Assembly (NCBI GenBank): GCA_028751875.1
Contig: CM054157.1
Location: 48,827,482-48,891,481, forward strand
DNA: 64,000 nt
Reading direction: 5' to 3'
Source of the DNA: Rapana venosa
Lineage: Eukaryota; Mollusca; Gastropoda; Neogastropoda; Muricidae
Shown: positions 9,917-22,633 of the stretch, piece after piece
Position numbering within the stretch: position 1 is the stretch's first letter
Layout of the letters: every line of letters starts with the position of its first letter
Notes under the pieces: model-generated
What the model was told of the DNA's origin: nothing
Seen by the model: the letters and a program-made list of their open reading frames with translations, nothing else
The model's database searches: none
Made by a program: the position numbers and the translations under genes

Positions 9917-12900
9917 GTAAGATCCTGCTTTTCAGCTTGTGTATGCTATGGTGCTGTTGTCTATTGTACATTAGTATCTCCCCCTTCCCCCCTATGTACT
10001 TTGTTCAACACATTTTTGTTTAACTACATTAAGGGGGGGGGGGGGGGGGTGGCTAGAGTGAAGCATTTGTGATCTGCTGACCCGGGTTCAAATCTCGTTC
10101 AAGAGGATTTTTCCTCTGAGGTTAACATCAGTGCCGACTCCACTCTCTCCAAAAGTTCTGATGAGACTATAAACCGAGGTTCCATGTGCGAATTCACACA
10201 GAACATCGTTGTGCGCACGTTAAAACCCATTCCGCTTTTTGGAAGAGTAGGCCATTGTGTGCTGGTGGGAACGGATGACAAAATTGACAAGAATGCATAC
10301 ACACGGGGACTGGATGGAAAAAAGCACACATGAGTGTTTATTCCATTATTCTTGAAATTAAAAAAAAGATATGAATAAGGGAGATAACCCCTCTTTTCCA
10401 GTACACGTGCACTGTGCCTGTTTGTATGCTTTTGTAACCCAGTAGTGGGTGATACGGAGGGAAGGGTTAGTAGATGGTTGGTTACCCTATAGCAGTTACC
10501 CACATGGAAAAGGTTAATGGTTTGTTTCCTTTGCAACAATTCTTTTTGTTTTAAGTGGATTGTTGTTGTTGGGTTGGTTTTTGTTGTGCTGATAATGAAG
10601 ATACTTAGAACAAGTGCATTTCTTCATCCTGGTTTTTTTTTTTTAATCTTAAAAATACTTGAAATGTAATCAAAACAGTAATATGTGTACTAAAATCTCA
10701 ATATTAGCATGCTACATACTGAACAGGTTTTGATTATTTTGTAATGATGGGGATATATGTGCTTTTCACATCTGTCGCTTTCCCTCTCTTTCACTTCACT
10801 CTCAGCTGCTATCCATTCCATCTATTGCCAGCCCAGCTGGTACTAATTACAGCAGGAATACAGGCTACACACTGGTATTAATTTGGGGGTCGTGTAGTAT
10901 CTTCTATCGAGTGCGAGTGGAAAAAAATGTTGGTGATTTTCACAGATTCTTTTAAAGCATGAAAAAATGGACTGTGTACTTGTTTTGGGGATTGAGGACA
11001 TAGAACAATACCAGGTAGTCACCAGAAAGTTGGAAATAATCATCAAATGAGGATTGCCTGTATTCCTACAGCGTTGACCCCGCGCATGCATATTGCGGTA
11101 AGGAAGCTAGCAGACGGCAAAGGACTGAGGGGGTACAGTGTTTGCTGAAAAATTAAAAAATTTCAAACCTACCAAATTTGTTCAAAATCACATGAGTTTT
11201 GAGTCGGAGGCTAGTCTTTCACAAAAAAAAGTGGTTTTTATTTCTGTGGATGCCTTAGTACGTGCGGTATGAGTGTAAGAGTCACATAGAAAAACAGAAG
11301 GAAAAGAGTGATTTTTTTTAATACCGGTGCGCAGCCGAACTGACCAAGCTAGGTAAGAGGAAGTGGGAAGGGGGGGGGGGGGGGGGGCTATCTTTAGCAC
11401 TGGTCCTTGACCCTTGACCTTGGCTGGATTTGCGTGCTGTGTTTTTGAGAGAATACATATAACCTGCAATGTAAGGGACCAAAAAAAGAAAAAGAAGAGT
11501 TTTGCTCAAGCTGCTAGGATTATGGCTGTATGTGTATGATCTTACAGAGTCTTGTAGCAGCCAGTATTATTAGTATCCTCTCACTGCTTCAATTTACCTC
11601 GAGGATTATGAGCTGTACATGTGGGATGTTACAGTTTCTTCCTAACAAAGATTATAAGCTGTATTTATTGATTATTAATATTATTATTATTAATTTATTA
11701 TTATTATTTATTTCTTTTATATTGACGATAATGGAATAAGCACTTATATGGTGTGTGTGTGTGTGTTTTCTATTTCAAGGATAATGGAATAAGCACTCAT
11801 ATGCTTTTTTACATCCAGTCCCCATGTGTATGCGGTTTTGTAAATTTTGTCATCTGTTCCCATGGGCACACAATGGCCTACTCTTTTGAAAAGCGGAACA
11901 GGATATAACATGTACGCAAGATGTTCTTCATGCGTTTGTACATGGGGCCTCGGTTTATAGTCTCATCCGAAGGACCTTTGGGGAGAGTGGAGTCTGCACT
12001 GATGTTAACTCGGGGGGGGAAATCTCCTTGAACAGGATTCAAACCCAGGTAGTCAGATTGTGAGCGCAATGTTCGTCCTACCTTAACAAAGGTAATGAGC
12101 TGTACATTGTGTGATAGGGACAGGACAGCTCAGTGGTTGGAACACTCGCTTTCCCCCAGCCAAGGTTAAGCAGCATCAAGCTTAGTTACCAGTTAGATGG
12201 ATGACCATTTGCGTGCCTTGGCTTCTGTACAGTTCCCCCAGCTGTAAATGGGTACCTGCCCTCTTTAAGGTCAGGGAAGGTGAAGCAGCGAGGGAGAGGA
12301 GATGGGCGCCGCCCTCAATATGCTGGCCCCTAGAGAAGTGAGGTCTCTGATACCTCGCTCCCTGACAACCTTATAGGTTATGGAATACCTTTACTTTTAC
12401 ATGTGGGTTGGTTACAGCTTCCGAAAGCCAGGATTCGGAGGGGGAGGAGCTGTCGATGATCCGTCCCAAGCTGATCAAGGAACTTCAGAATGTTCTGGAT
12501 CAGTATCCTGATGATGGTCAGATCCTCAAGGTACTGTGCATGTGTGTTTATTTATTTATTATTTTATATCGAGGATAATGGAATAAGCACTCATGTGCTT
12601 TCTTTACATCCAGTCCCTGTGTATATGCAGTTTTGTAAATTTTGTCATCTGTTTCCCACCGACACACAATGGCCCAGGGGCCTTTCAGCATAAATAGCAT
12701 CCCCACCTTCTGGAAATCTTGTGCTTGGAATTGCCTCTTTTTCGATCCTTCTCTTGGTTTCTGCCTTGTTCCTTTTCTTCCCGTCACCTCCTTCTCATTT
12801 ATATTCTGCCTCCCTGGTCCATTCTCCTGCCTTTTGTTTTTCAGAAACACTTAAAAGAGATTTTCTCTCCCATGCCTAAGTCAGATGAGCTGGGAATGCA

Positions 12901-15622
12901 AATAGTTTTGTTTTTTCAGGAAGTGATCCAAAATGCTGAAGACGCCAGGGCAACAGAAGTGAAGGTGCTAACTGACAGAAGGACCTTCCACCAAGGTTTA
13001 GACCCGGCCACTTTGAGGAAGTATCCCCACCTTAAGTTCTTTCAGGTATCGTTTAATTAAAGTGATTGAGAAATAGTGTGCGAGTGGAAGAGAGATTCGA
13101 GAGAGAGCTTGAACTTGAATGATTTATTCACAATATAACAGAGTGGAGATATTTGATCTGCCACAACTCTGCAACATCTCAGCTACAACAGCACAGTATG
13201 AACAGGGAGAATATGGCCTCTAAGAAAGAGGCTGCATAAATATTACAATTTACCTGAAGGCAAAGTGTATGCCATGGGTTGTTTTCAACCACCACCCAAG
13301 GAAACAGAGCGCTGCACAATTTGCAGGTGTGTCCCAAAATAGTAGCACGTCGCGCTGAACACATGGGAGGTAGTCTACTTACCACACCATCACAACAAAA
13401 AGGTCATTGGCCCATATATGAAGGGGGTTGCTGAACTGCTTAGTATTTTGGTGGGGGTAAAAGCAATAGTAACGACAAAATGTTACTGTATAACGGAAAG
13501 AGAGAGAGACCCCGGAGAGAGTGTGTGTTTGTATGTATGCATGTGTGCGCATGTATTTTGTATTTATTTATGTATTTTATTTTATTCTTTTATTTCGAGG
13601 ATAATGGAATAAGCATTCGTGTGCTTTTTTTCATCCTGTCCCCATGTGTATGCAGTTTTGTCAATTTTGTCATCCGTTCCCACCTACTCTTCCAAAAAGC
13701 AGAACGGGTTTTAACATGTGCGCAAGATGTTCTGCGAGCGTTCGCACATTGGACCTCGGTTTATAGTCTTATCTGAAGGACTCTTGGGGTGAGTGAAGTC
13801 TGCACTGATGTTAACTCCAAAGGAAAAAATCCTCTTAAACGTGATTCAAACCCGGGTCAGCAGATCACAAATACATCACCCTAACCACCAGGCTATCCCA
13901 TCCCGTTTTGTGTGTGTGTGTGCATGTGTGTGTGTCTGGGTGTACCTGTGTGTATACTTGCATAGGTGCTCTCATGCATGTGCGAGCATCTCTGTATGTT
14001 TGAGTGTGTGTGTGCATGTGTATGCGTGCATGTGTTTGTGTGTGTGTGCATGTGCGCGAGTGTGCGTGCTTTTGTGTGTGTGTGTGCATGCACGCGCTTG
14101 TGTCTGCATGCGTGCATGTTGTTTGCGTGTGTTTTGCCTGTATGTGTGACTGGTGAATATAATAATAATAATGTATGGAATTTATATAGTGCTGAATCTT
14201 GTAAAGCAACAAATTAAAGCGCTCAGATGACTTCTCTTTTTCTTTTTTTTTAATATATCGAGGACAATGAAACAAGCACTCGTGTGTATGCGGTTTTGTA
14301 AATTTGGTCATTTGTTCCCACCGGCACACAATGGCCTACTCTTAACGAAAAGCGGAACAGGATTTAACGTGTGCGCAAGATGTTCTGCGTGCCATCGCAC
14401 ACGGGGCCTCGGTTTATAGTCTCATCCGAAGGACTTTGACATTCAGTATATATGTGTACAACACCAACACCAAGCTGAAGCTATACCAGAGCTGTGTTGT
14501 ATCTACGCTCCTGTACGGTTCTGAGTGCTGGAGGATGACGGAAGCAGATCTTACCAAACTTTGATCCTTTCACACCGTATGCCTCTGAAGAATTCTCTGG
14601 ATCTTTTGGCCAGAGAAGATCTCCAATGAAGACCTACTACGGAGATGCAGGCAAGAAGACATGGGAGCCATCATCACCAGATGACGGTGGAAGTAGATTA
14701 GGCACATCCTCCGAAGAGACCCACAGTCAATCACAAGAACAGCATTGCACTGGACCCCAGAAGGAAGGAGAAAGAAAGGAAGACCAAAAGCAACGTGGAG
14801 GAGGACTGTAGAAAGTGAGATGAAGGCCATGCAGCAGCACTCTTGGGGATCAGTGACTAGGTTAGCCCAGGATAGGCAGGAGTGGAAGTGCTTTGTTGCT
14901 GCCCTACACACCACTTGGTGTGATGGTTGATGATGATGATGATGATATATGTGTTGTCGTTGGTTCCAGGGTCCAGCGTTGTGTGTGTACAACAATGCAG
15001 AATTCACGCCCAGGGACTGGGAGGGCATCCGCATGCTTCACACCAGCATCAAAGAAGAGGACCCGCTTAAAGTGGGACGCTTCGGGCTGGGGTTCAAATC
15101 CGTCTTCCACTTAACAGGTACGTGAAACGGCGACAATGGCAAACTGTGTGAAGTGGTCGCAAAGATGTGATACCAATACTGTATCCTCTCAAACCACAGA
15201 CATTCTTGCAGGTTACGAGGAAAGGATGAATCATCTTTGGATAAACAAATGAATCGTGTGTAGGGTTTAACTTGAACAACATTTTGTTCAAAGAAGCCAC
15301 ACGTATACACACTAAGGATCAAATATCTTAAAATAATGAATCATGTACAGTCTTTAACTTGAGCAACATTTTGTTCAAAGAAGCCATACATGTACACACT
15401 CACAACAGAGAACAACAATGAGCTAAAAGCTTGTAATGTGTTTAATAAGCAGTGAAAGTGTCATCTTTACATTTGGCAGCTGGTAGATAGCTCAGTGGTC
15501 AGGAGGTAATGCGCCTGTCTAGAATGCGAAAAGTCCGGGTCGGGTGTGTGCGCGGTTCGTACCCCGTTTGAGCCCGAAATTTTTCCCCATCCATTAGACC
15601 ATGAGTGGTGGTCTGGGCGCTA

Positions 15623-15653
<31 letters not shown>

Positions 15654-17248
15654 CGTGTGTTACACAAAATTTTCAGCGCACGTAAAAGAACCCACGGCAA
15701 CAAGGGAGTTGTCCCTGGCAAAATTCTTAGAAAAAAGCCACTCTGATAGGGAAACAAATACAGTTGCAGACCAAAAGAAAAAAAAAAGAGAAAAAAAAAA
15801 AGGGTGGCGACACGCTCTCCCCGGGGAGAGCAGCCCGAATTTCACGCAGAGAAATCTCGTGACTTAAAGTGGTATGAAAAAAAAAAAAAAAAAAAAAGGT
15901 TAAGCAGCATCGAGCATGGTTACCAAGTGGATAGGTGACCATTTGCGCGCATTGGCTTCAGCACAGTCCCCCAGTTCACCCAACTGTAAATGGGCACCTG
16001 CCCTCTTTAGGGTCAGGGAAGGTAAAGCAGCGAGGGAGAGGAGATGGGCGCTGCCCTCAATATGCTGGCCCCTGGAGAAGCTGAGGTCTCTGAAACCTCG
16101 CTCCCCTACGACCACATGGGTTATGGGACACCTTTACCTTTTATCTTTTAGACATCAAGTTGTTCAAACCGTAAAAGTGGATTTTAAGAAAAATACCAGT
16201 GATAACAGATATTTCTAGGTTAAACCATCCCTTCAAAAGTCCCTAGACTTAGACATATTGTTATCGAAAGGTAAGAACGGTGTTGAAAACTATATTAAAA
16301 TATATGTCCATATCATCACAGAGCTTACAGCAAATTAGAAAAAAGAGGTGGTGTCTGTATGTATTGTCTTCCAACAAATACGTGTCAGATTGTTATTATT
16401 GCTGATGATGTTGATAGTGGTGGTGGTGGTGGTGACGATGACGACGATGATGATGATGCAATAAATAAGTCGAATTAAGATGATGATAACAGCAACAACA
16501 ACAATGATGATAATGATAATAACAAAAATGATGATGATAGTGATAATAATAAAGATGAAGGTGATAGTGATAATGCTGCTGCTGCTGCTGATGATGATGA
16601 TTACAACAATGATAATAGTAACAACAACAAATAACAGTAATAATATGATGATGATAAGAATAATGATGATGATGATAAAAATAATGATAATAGTGATTAT
16701 AGAGAATAAAATTAATGAATGTTTTTTGTTGGGAGTGGTTTCTACAATATGTTTAGCTCCTAGTGCTTAAAAAAGCAAAGAGCTATCTTAATCACCCTCT
16801 TTCTACAATACCATGTTTTGTTAAGCGTGTATGCACATGCAGATGCATGCACGCACAATGCATGCACACATCACAAACACACTAACACACACACACATCC
16901 ACTCCCCAGCCTTCTCCCCTCTCCCCCCCTCCCCCCTCCCAACCTGGTTTCTTTCACCTCCCTCTCCCACCGGAACCATCACACTCATATTTCTTCCCTC
17001 ATAATTGTCTAAAACAGTAAGAAAATATCAACTTCATAAGGAACATGAAATGAACCCACAATGCAAAGGGAAACAACTAACAGGAAAGGAACGCACAGTG
17101 CAAAGGGAAACAACTAACAGGAAAGGACCACTCAAGTCAAAGCGAGGGGAAACAACTAAGCAGAGACACTACCAGTCGACTTTTCCCAGATATACGAATT
17201 TTTGACTGTATGGCTCACGAGAGGAGCTGGAAAAGGACATGCCATTAT

Positions 17249-17279
<31 letters not shown>

Positions 17280-20200
17280 ACAGACACAACTGACGGAGTA
17301 AAAGCAAACGAAAGTCTAAGAGAGGAGGAGAAGAAGAAGAAGACATTGTTCTTAAAAAGTGGAGTCAAGATGGACTGTCACGAAAGGACGTTGGGAAAAA
17401 ATAGTTCCAGACTTGCAACCTGTCCCTGAAGTTGGAATGCGGCTACCTCGGTAGTGGGTAAAAACAGTAAAAAAGGTAAAGGAGTCCCATAACCTATAAG
17501 GTCGTAGGGGAGTGAGGCATCAGAGACCTCACTTCTCTAGGGCCAGCATATTGAGGGCGGCGCCCATCTCCTCTCCCTCGCTGCTTTACCTTCCCTGACC
17601 CTAAAGAGGACAGGTACCCATTTACAGCTGGGGGAACTGTACTGAAGCCAAGGCGCGCAAACGGTCACCCATCCAACTGGTAACCACGCTCGACGCTGCT
17701 TAACTTGGCTGGGGGAAAGCGAGTGCTCCGACCACTGAGCTATCCCGTCCCCATTGACAGTGGCATGTTGCAAAATTGTCATCTTCTTTAAATCACAGCA
17801 GGAAGTTTTTAGTGTGAAATTTGGGCTGCGCTCTCTCCCCAGGGAGAGCAGCCCCGATGGGAAACCTTTATATATATATTTTAAAAATTTTATTCTTTTA
17901 TATTGAGGATAATGGAATAAGCACTCATGTGCTTTTTTTTACATCCAGTCCCCGTGTGTATATGCAGTTTTGTGAATTTTGTCATCTGTTCCCTCCGGCA
18001 CACAATGGCCTTCTCTTAACAAAAAGCGGAGCAGGATTTAACATGTGCTATCTCACAAGAGCAACATTCCAACCACTAGGCTATCTCACAAGAGCAACAT
18101 TCCAACCACTAGGCTATCTCACAAGAGCAACATTCCAACCACTAGGCTATCTCACAAGAGCAACATTCCAACCACTAGGCTATCTCACAAGAGCAACATT
18201 CCAACCACTAGGCTATCCTTTCCCCATCCCCCACCAGTTTAACTGTTGCATCTTCTGCTTTGTTCTGTTTTATGCAATGTCCATTCACTACTTGGTTATG
18301 ATAGACATCCTCCATTAGTCCTACAAAGAGCCCAAATGTGTCAACACTCCCACTTAACAAACACGAACCTTTAATATCTCAAATGGGTGAGAAATTCACT
18401 GCAACCTGCTTTGCTCGCAGACCGGCTGGTGATTCTGAGCGGGAAGAAAATCATGTACATGGACCCCTTCAAAGGAGAAGACAGCTACTGCAAGCGGCAT
18501 GACATCTCGGGACGGAAGGCGAGAGAGTTGGATTCCATTATGACCAGCCTGGAGGGTGTCTTCGGGGTCAGTCGAGAGATGTTCCAAGAAGAGAAAGGTC
18601 ACTTTCCAGGCACGCTGTTCTGGTTTCCTTTGCGGCAGATCCCCAGCGAGTTGAGCCGGACGGTGTACACTGAGAACAGTGTGGAGCAGTTGCTGGCCTC
18701 CTTCAAAGCCGAAGCGTCCTCGCTGCTTCTCTTCCTCAACCACATCAGTTCAGTGACTGTGCTGTCCAGAGACGATGACTCCCACCCTCCTAAAGAACTG
18801 TTCTCTGTCGGAGTGGCGCCCTCGAACCTGGAGAAGGTGGGGTCGGAGAGACGCAAATTCATGGAGGAAATCCGATCAGCCAAGGAAGGAATCCCCGGAC
18901 AGGAAGTCACCTGCGTGACGGAAGTCGTCATGGAAACGAGAGATCACCTGACGTCCTCGAGGGAATCTCAGCGCTGGCTGGTGGCCAGTTACCACAGCGG
19001 GACGGAGAAGATGAGTAAGCCGCTCCTGGATCTCTGTTCCGACCCGCAGTTCAGTTACCGCCCGTATGTCGGTGTGGCCATTCCTCTGTCTGGTCAGAGC
19101 AGCTTCCAGAGTCAGATCTTCTGCTTCCTTCCCCTGCCTCTGGACACGAGGTCACCTACAGGTCTCCCCGTCCACGTGCACGGCTACTTCGCGCTGGAGC
19201 AGAACCGACGTCACCTGAAATGGCCGACGGCAGACCAGCTGATGAACCATGCCCAGCTGGAGGCGCCCTCTCTGTGGAACTGCCTGCTGGTGACAGAGCT
19301 TCTGCCCAGGGTGTACTGCATGGCTCTTTGCAAGTATGTTGTCACTGTCTCTTTGGGGGTTTGTGTTTTTTTTTTTGGGGGGGGGTTCTTTTTGGGGCTA
19401 GTACAGTCTTATTGTGTTGTCTTTTGGTGTTTGTTTGTTTTTGGCTGGTACAGTCTTGTTGTGTTGTCTTTTGGTGTTTGGGGTGGGTTTTTTGGCTAGT
19501 AACAGTCTTGTGTTGTCGTTTGGTTTTGGGTTTTTTTTTTGGCTGGTACAGTCTTGTTGTGTTGGTGTTTGGTATTTTTTGGCTAGTACAGTCTTGTTGT
19601 GTTGTCTTTTGGTGTTTGGGTTTTTTTTGGCTAGTACAGTCTTGTTGTGTTGTCTTTTGGTTTTGGGGTTTTTTTTTGGCTGGTGCAGTCTTGTTGTGTT
19701 GGTGTTTGGTATTTTTTGGCTAGTACAGTCTTGTTGTGTTGTCTTTTGGTGTTTGGGGTTTTCTTTTGGCTAGTACAGTCTTGTTGTGTTGTCTTTTGGT
19801 TTTGGTTTTTTTTGGCTAGTACAGTCTTGTTGTGTTGTCTTTTGTTGTTTGGTTTTGGGGTTTTTTTTGGCTAGTACAGTCTTGTTGTGTTGTCTTTTGG
19901 TGTTTGGGGGTAGGGTTTGGCTAGTACAGTCTTGTTGTGTTGTCTTTTGTTCTTGGTTTTGGGTTTTTTGGGCTAGTACAGTCTTGTTGTGTTGTGTTTT
20001 GGTGTTTGTTTTTTTTGGCTAGTACAGTCTTGTTGTGTTGTCTTTTGGTGTTTGGTTTTGGGTTTTTTTGGCTAGTACAGTCTTGTTGTGTTGTTGTTTG
20101 GTTTTGGGGTTTTTTTTGGCTAGTACAGTCTTGTTGTGTTGTCTTTTGGTGTTTGGGGTTATTTTTTTGGCTGGTGCAGTCTTGTTGTGTTGTCTTTTGG

Positions 20201-22168
20201 TGTTTGTTTGGGGTTGGGTTTTCTTTTGGCTAGTACAGTCTTGTTGTGTTGTCTTTTGGTGTTTGTTTGGGGTTGGGTTTTTTTGGGCTAGTACAGTCTT
20301 GTTGTGTTGTCTTTTGGTGTTTGTTTTTTTTTTGGGGGGGGGGGGGGGGGTGGCTAGTACAGTCTTGTTGTGTTTTTTGGTGTTTGGGTGTTTTTTTTGG
20401 CTGGTACAGTCTTGTTGTGTTGTTTTTTGTTTGGTTTTGGGTTTTTTTTTGGCTAGTACAGTTTCTTGTTGTGTTGTCCTGTCTCCTCTTTCATACATAC
20501 TGTTTATTCTCTGAGGTTTAATGTTTCTGTGGAGGATATACTATGTATACAATATGCAGTGAGATTTTAAAAAAAAAAAAAGTTCCTGTTGTTCTTTGGC
20601 TAGCGCTCTTTGAGATTCATCAGTGGTGAGATTTGCGCGTATGCAACTATTTTTTCCCCACCCTTACCATTTTGGTAGCCACATTCCGACTTCAGGGATG
20701 GTGTTGAATAATGACACCTGTGCGTGCATTTAAAAAAAAAAGACCTTTCGTTCCTACAGGCTCGTAATGATCCGCTCTTCCAAATGACAAAACGGGTTTT
20801 TAACATGTGCACAAGATGTTCTGCATGTGTTCGCACATGGGGCCTTATTTGTAGTCTCATCTGAAGGACTTTTGGGGGAGTGCAGTCTATGATAATGTTA
20901 ACTCCAGGGTAAAAGTCCCTAAAACGGGAACTTCAGCAATAGTTCGATTCTGGGCCGTCAGATCATGGGTGCGACACACTCTAACCACTAGGCTATAATC
21001 TCCCATGCTCATTTGATTTTCTGCATGTTTTTAGACACATCAAGGGGAATAAGGTACATTTTCTGTTGGTGGTGGTGGTGGTTGTTTTTACAAAAGGAGT
21101 TAACACATTTGTTTTTGCTTTTGGAACAACAGCAGAGAGCCCCCTATAAGGTAATTTGCTGTATAATGGAGATGACATTTCAGACCACGAGCGCAAAGCT
21201 CAAACCACTAGGCTATCTCGCCCCCTTAATTCCAGATTGAATGATCTGTGCAATGTTGACATAGAAAAGGCCAGTGTTGATTCTAGGGTGCGCCCTTGCG
21301 GGATTCTTGCATTTTTTCCAACTTTTCTGCAAAATAATGTGAGCAGGTCCCCCAAAGTACGCTCAAAAATAAATAAATAAAATAACACCCTCCCCCCCCT
21401 CCAAAAGAAAAAAAGAAACCCAACCTGGACAGCACTTTTTTTTTTAACAAACAGTGCGCCATTTGTATGATCTCTAAGCACTACTTCCACCGAAGTTTTC
21501 AGTTGATGCTTCTGATTGGCTACGCACCTCACTTTTGACCAATCACAGAAACTGTAGTTCGTCCTTGTCAGTTCAACTTTATCACAGTCCCTGCAGCAGT
21601 CATCATGTAAAAGCTACACGTAAGGGTTAGCAAAAGCCAGTTTCCCTTCTATAAGGGACATAAGGAAGGTACACTTAGATCAAGATAGTGAATTGTGTTT
21701 GATACATATGTTTTTTTATGCATTTGTGCATTGTCTTCATTATTTCTTTCACTGAAAGTGAGCTTGGTATTGTGTATTTTATTTGGGGTTTTGCCCACTC
21801 TGTGGCATTGTCAATTTCTCCTACGCCAACCATGTATTATGGCCTAAGGCCGAGATACATTAAATTTCTGAGTTCTGCGTTCTCTCTGGTATTTTTTGTT
21901 TTGGTCGTAACTTTTATTTATACCATTTAAAAGGTGGGGGGGAAAACAAGGTTTTTGATACTGGCTTTCACTTCTCATTTAGATCTAGATCTATCTCACT
22001 GTCTCCAATTCAGATTTGACTTTGACCTCTCTCTCTCTCTCTCATCATTACATGATATACATGCTTTATTTTCTGTATCAATAAGTACTTAAACTATCTC
22101 TCCATTTCAATGTGGAAGTACAAATTTGACTTTGACCTCTCTATCCCCCTCCCTCCACCTCTCTTACA

Positions 22169-22219
<51 letters not shown>

Positions 22220-22311
22220 TGTAGACAAACATTTCATCTCCTCCTGTGTCTATGTCGAATATATCCCTCCACCTGAATGTACCACAATCTGGAATTAAAA
22301 CTTTTACCTCC

Positions 22312-22379
<68 letters not shown>

Positions 22380-22602
22380 TCTTGTGCCAGAATGCATCCA
22401 ACAGATTAACTGCAACTGGAAAGGTGTATATCTTGTATATTTTAATCCTGCTTGCTGACATACCTGTGGATCGGTGGTCTAGAGGTAACGCGCCTGTCTA
22501 GAAAGCGAAAAGTCCGGGTCGGAAGTGTGCGTGGTTCGTATCCCGTCTGGGCCCGAAACTTTTCCCCCATCCATTAGACCATGAGTGGTGGTCTGGGCGC
22601 TA

Positions 22603-22633
<31 letters not shown>

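Noticed and set aside
14570..15034. 154-codon minus-strand ORF over the LINE tail and exon 4
   Set aside because: Antisense to recognisable reverse-transcriptase tail and to SACS exon 4; no similarity of its own.
18048..18220. A CRISPR-like array
   Set aside because: The units are directly adjacent with no unique spacers, and the DNA is eukaryotic; it is a minisatellite made from a SINE head.
19334..19499. Extension of SACS exon 5 into a Val/Phe/Gly-rich tail
   Set aside because: It follows a good GTATGT donor and is made of the intronic T/G array; exon 6 continues the conserved protein in phase.
20019..20498. 159-codon Lys/Gln/Thr ORF on the minus strand
   Set aside because: Antisense reading of the intron 5 tandem array; its units are repeat copies, not protein domains.
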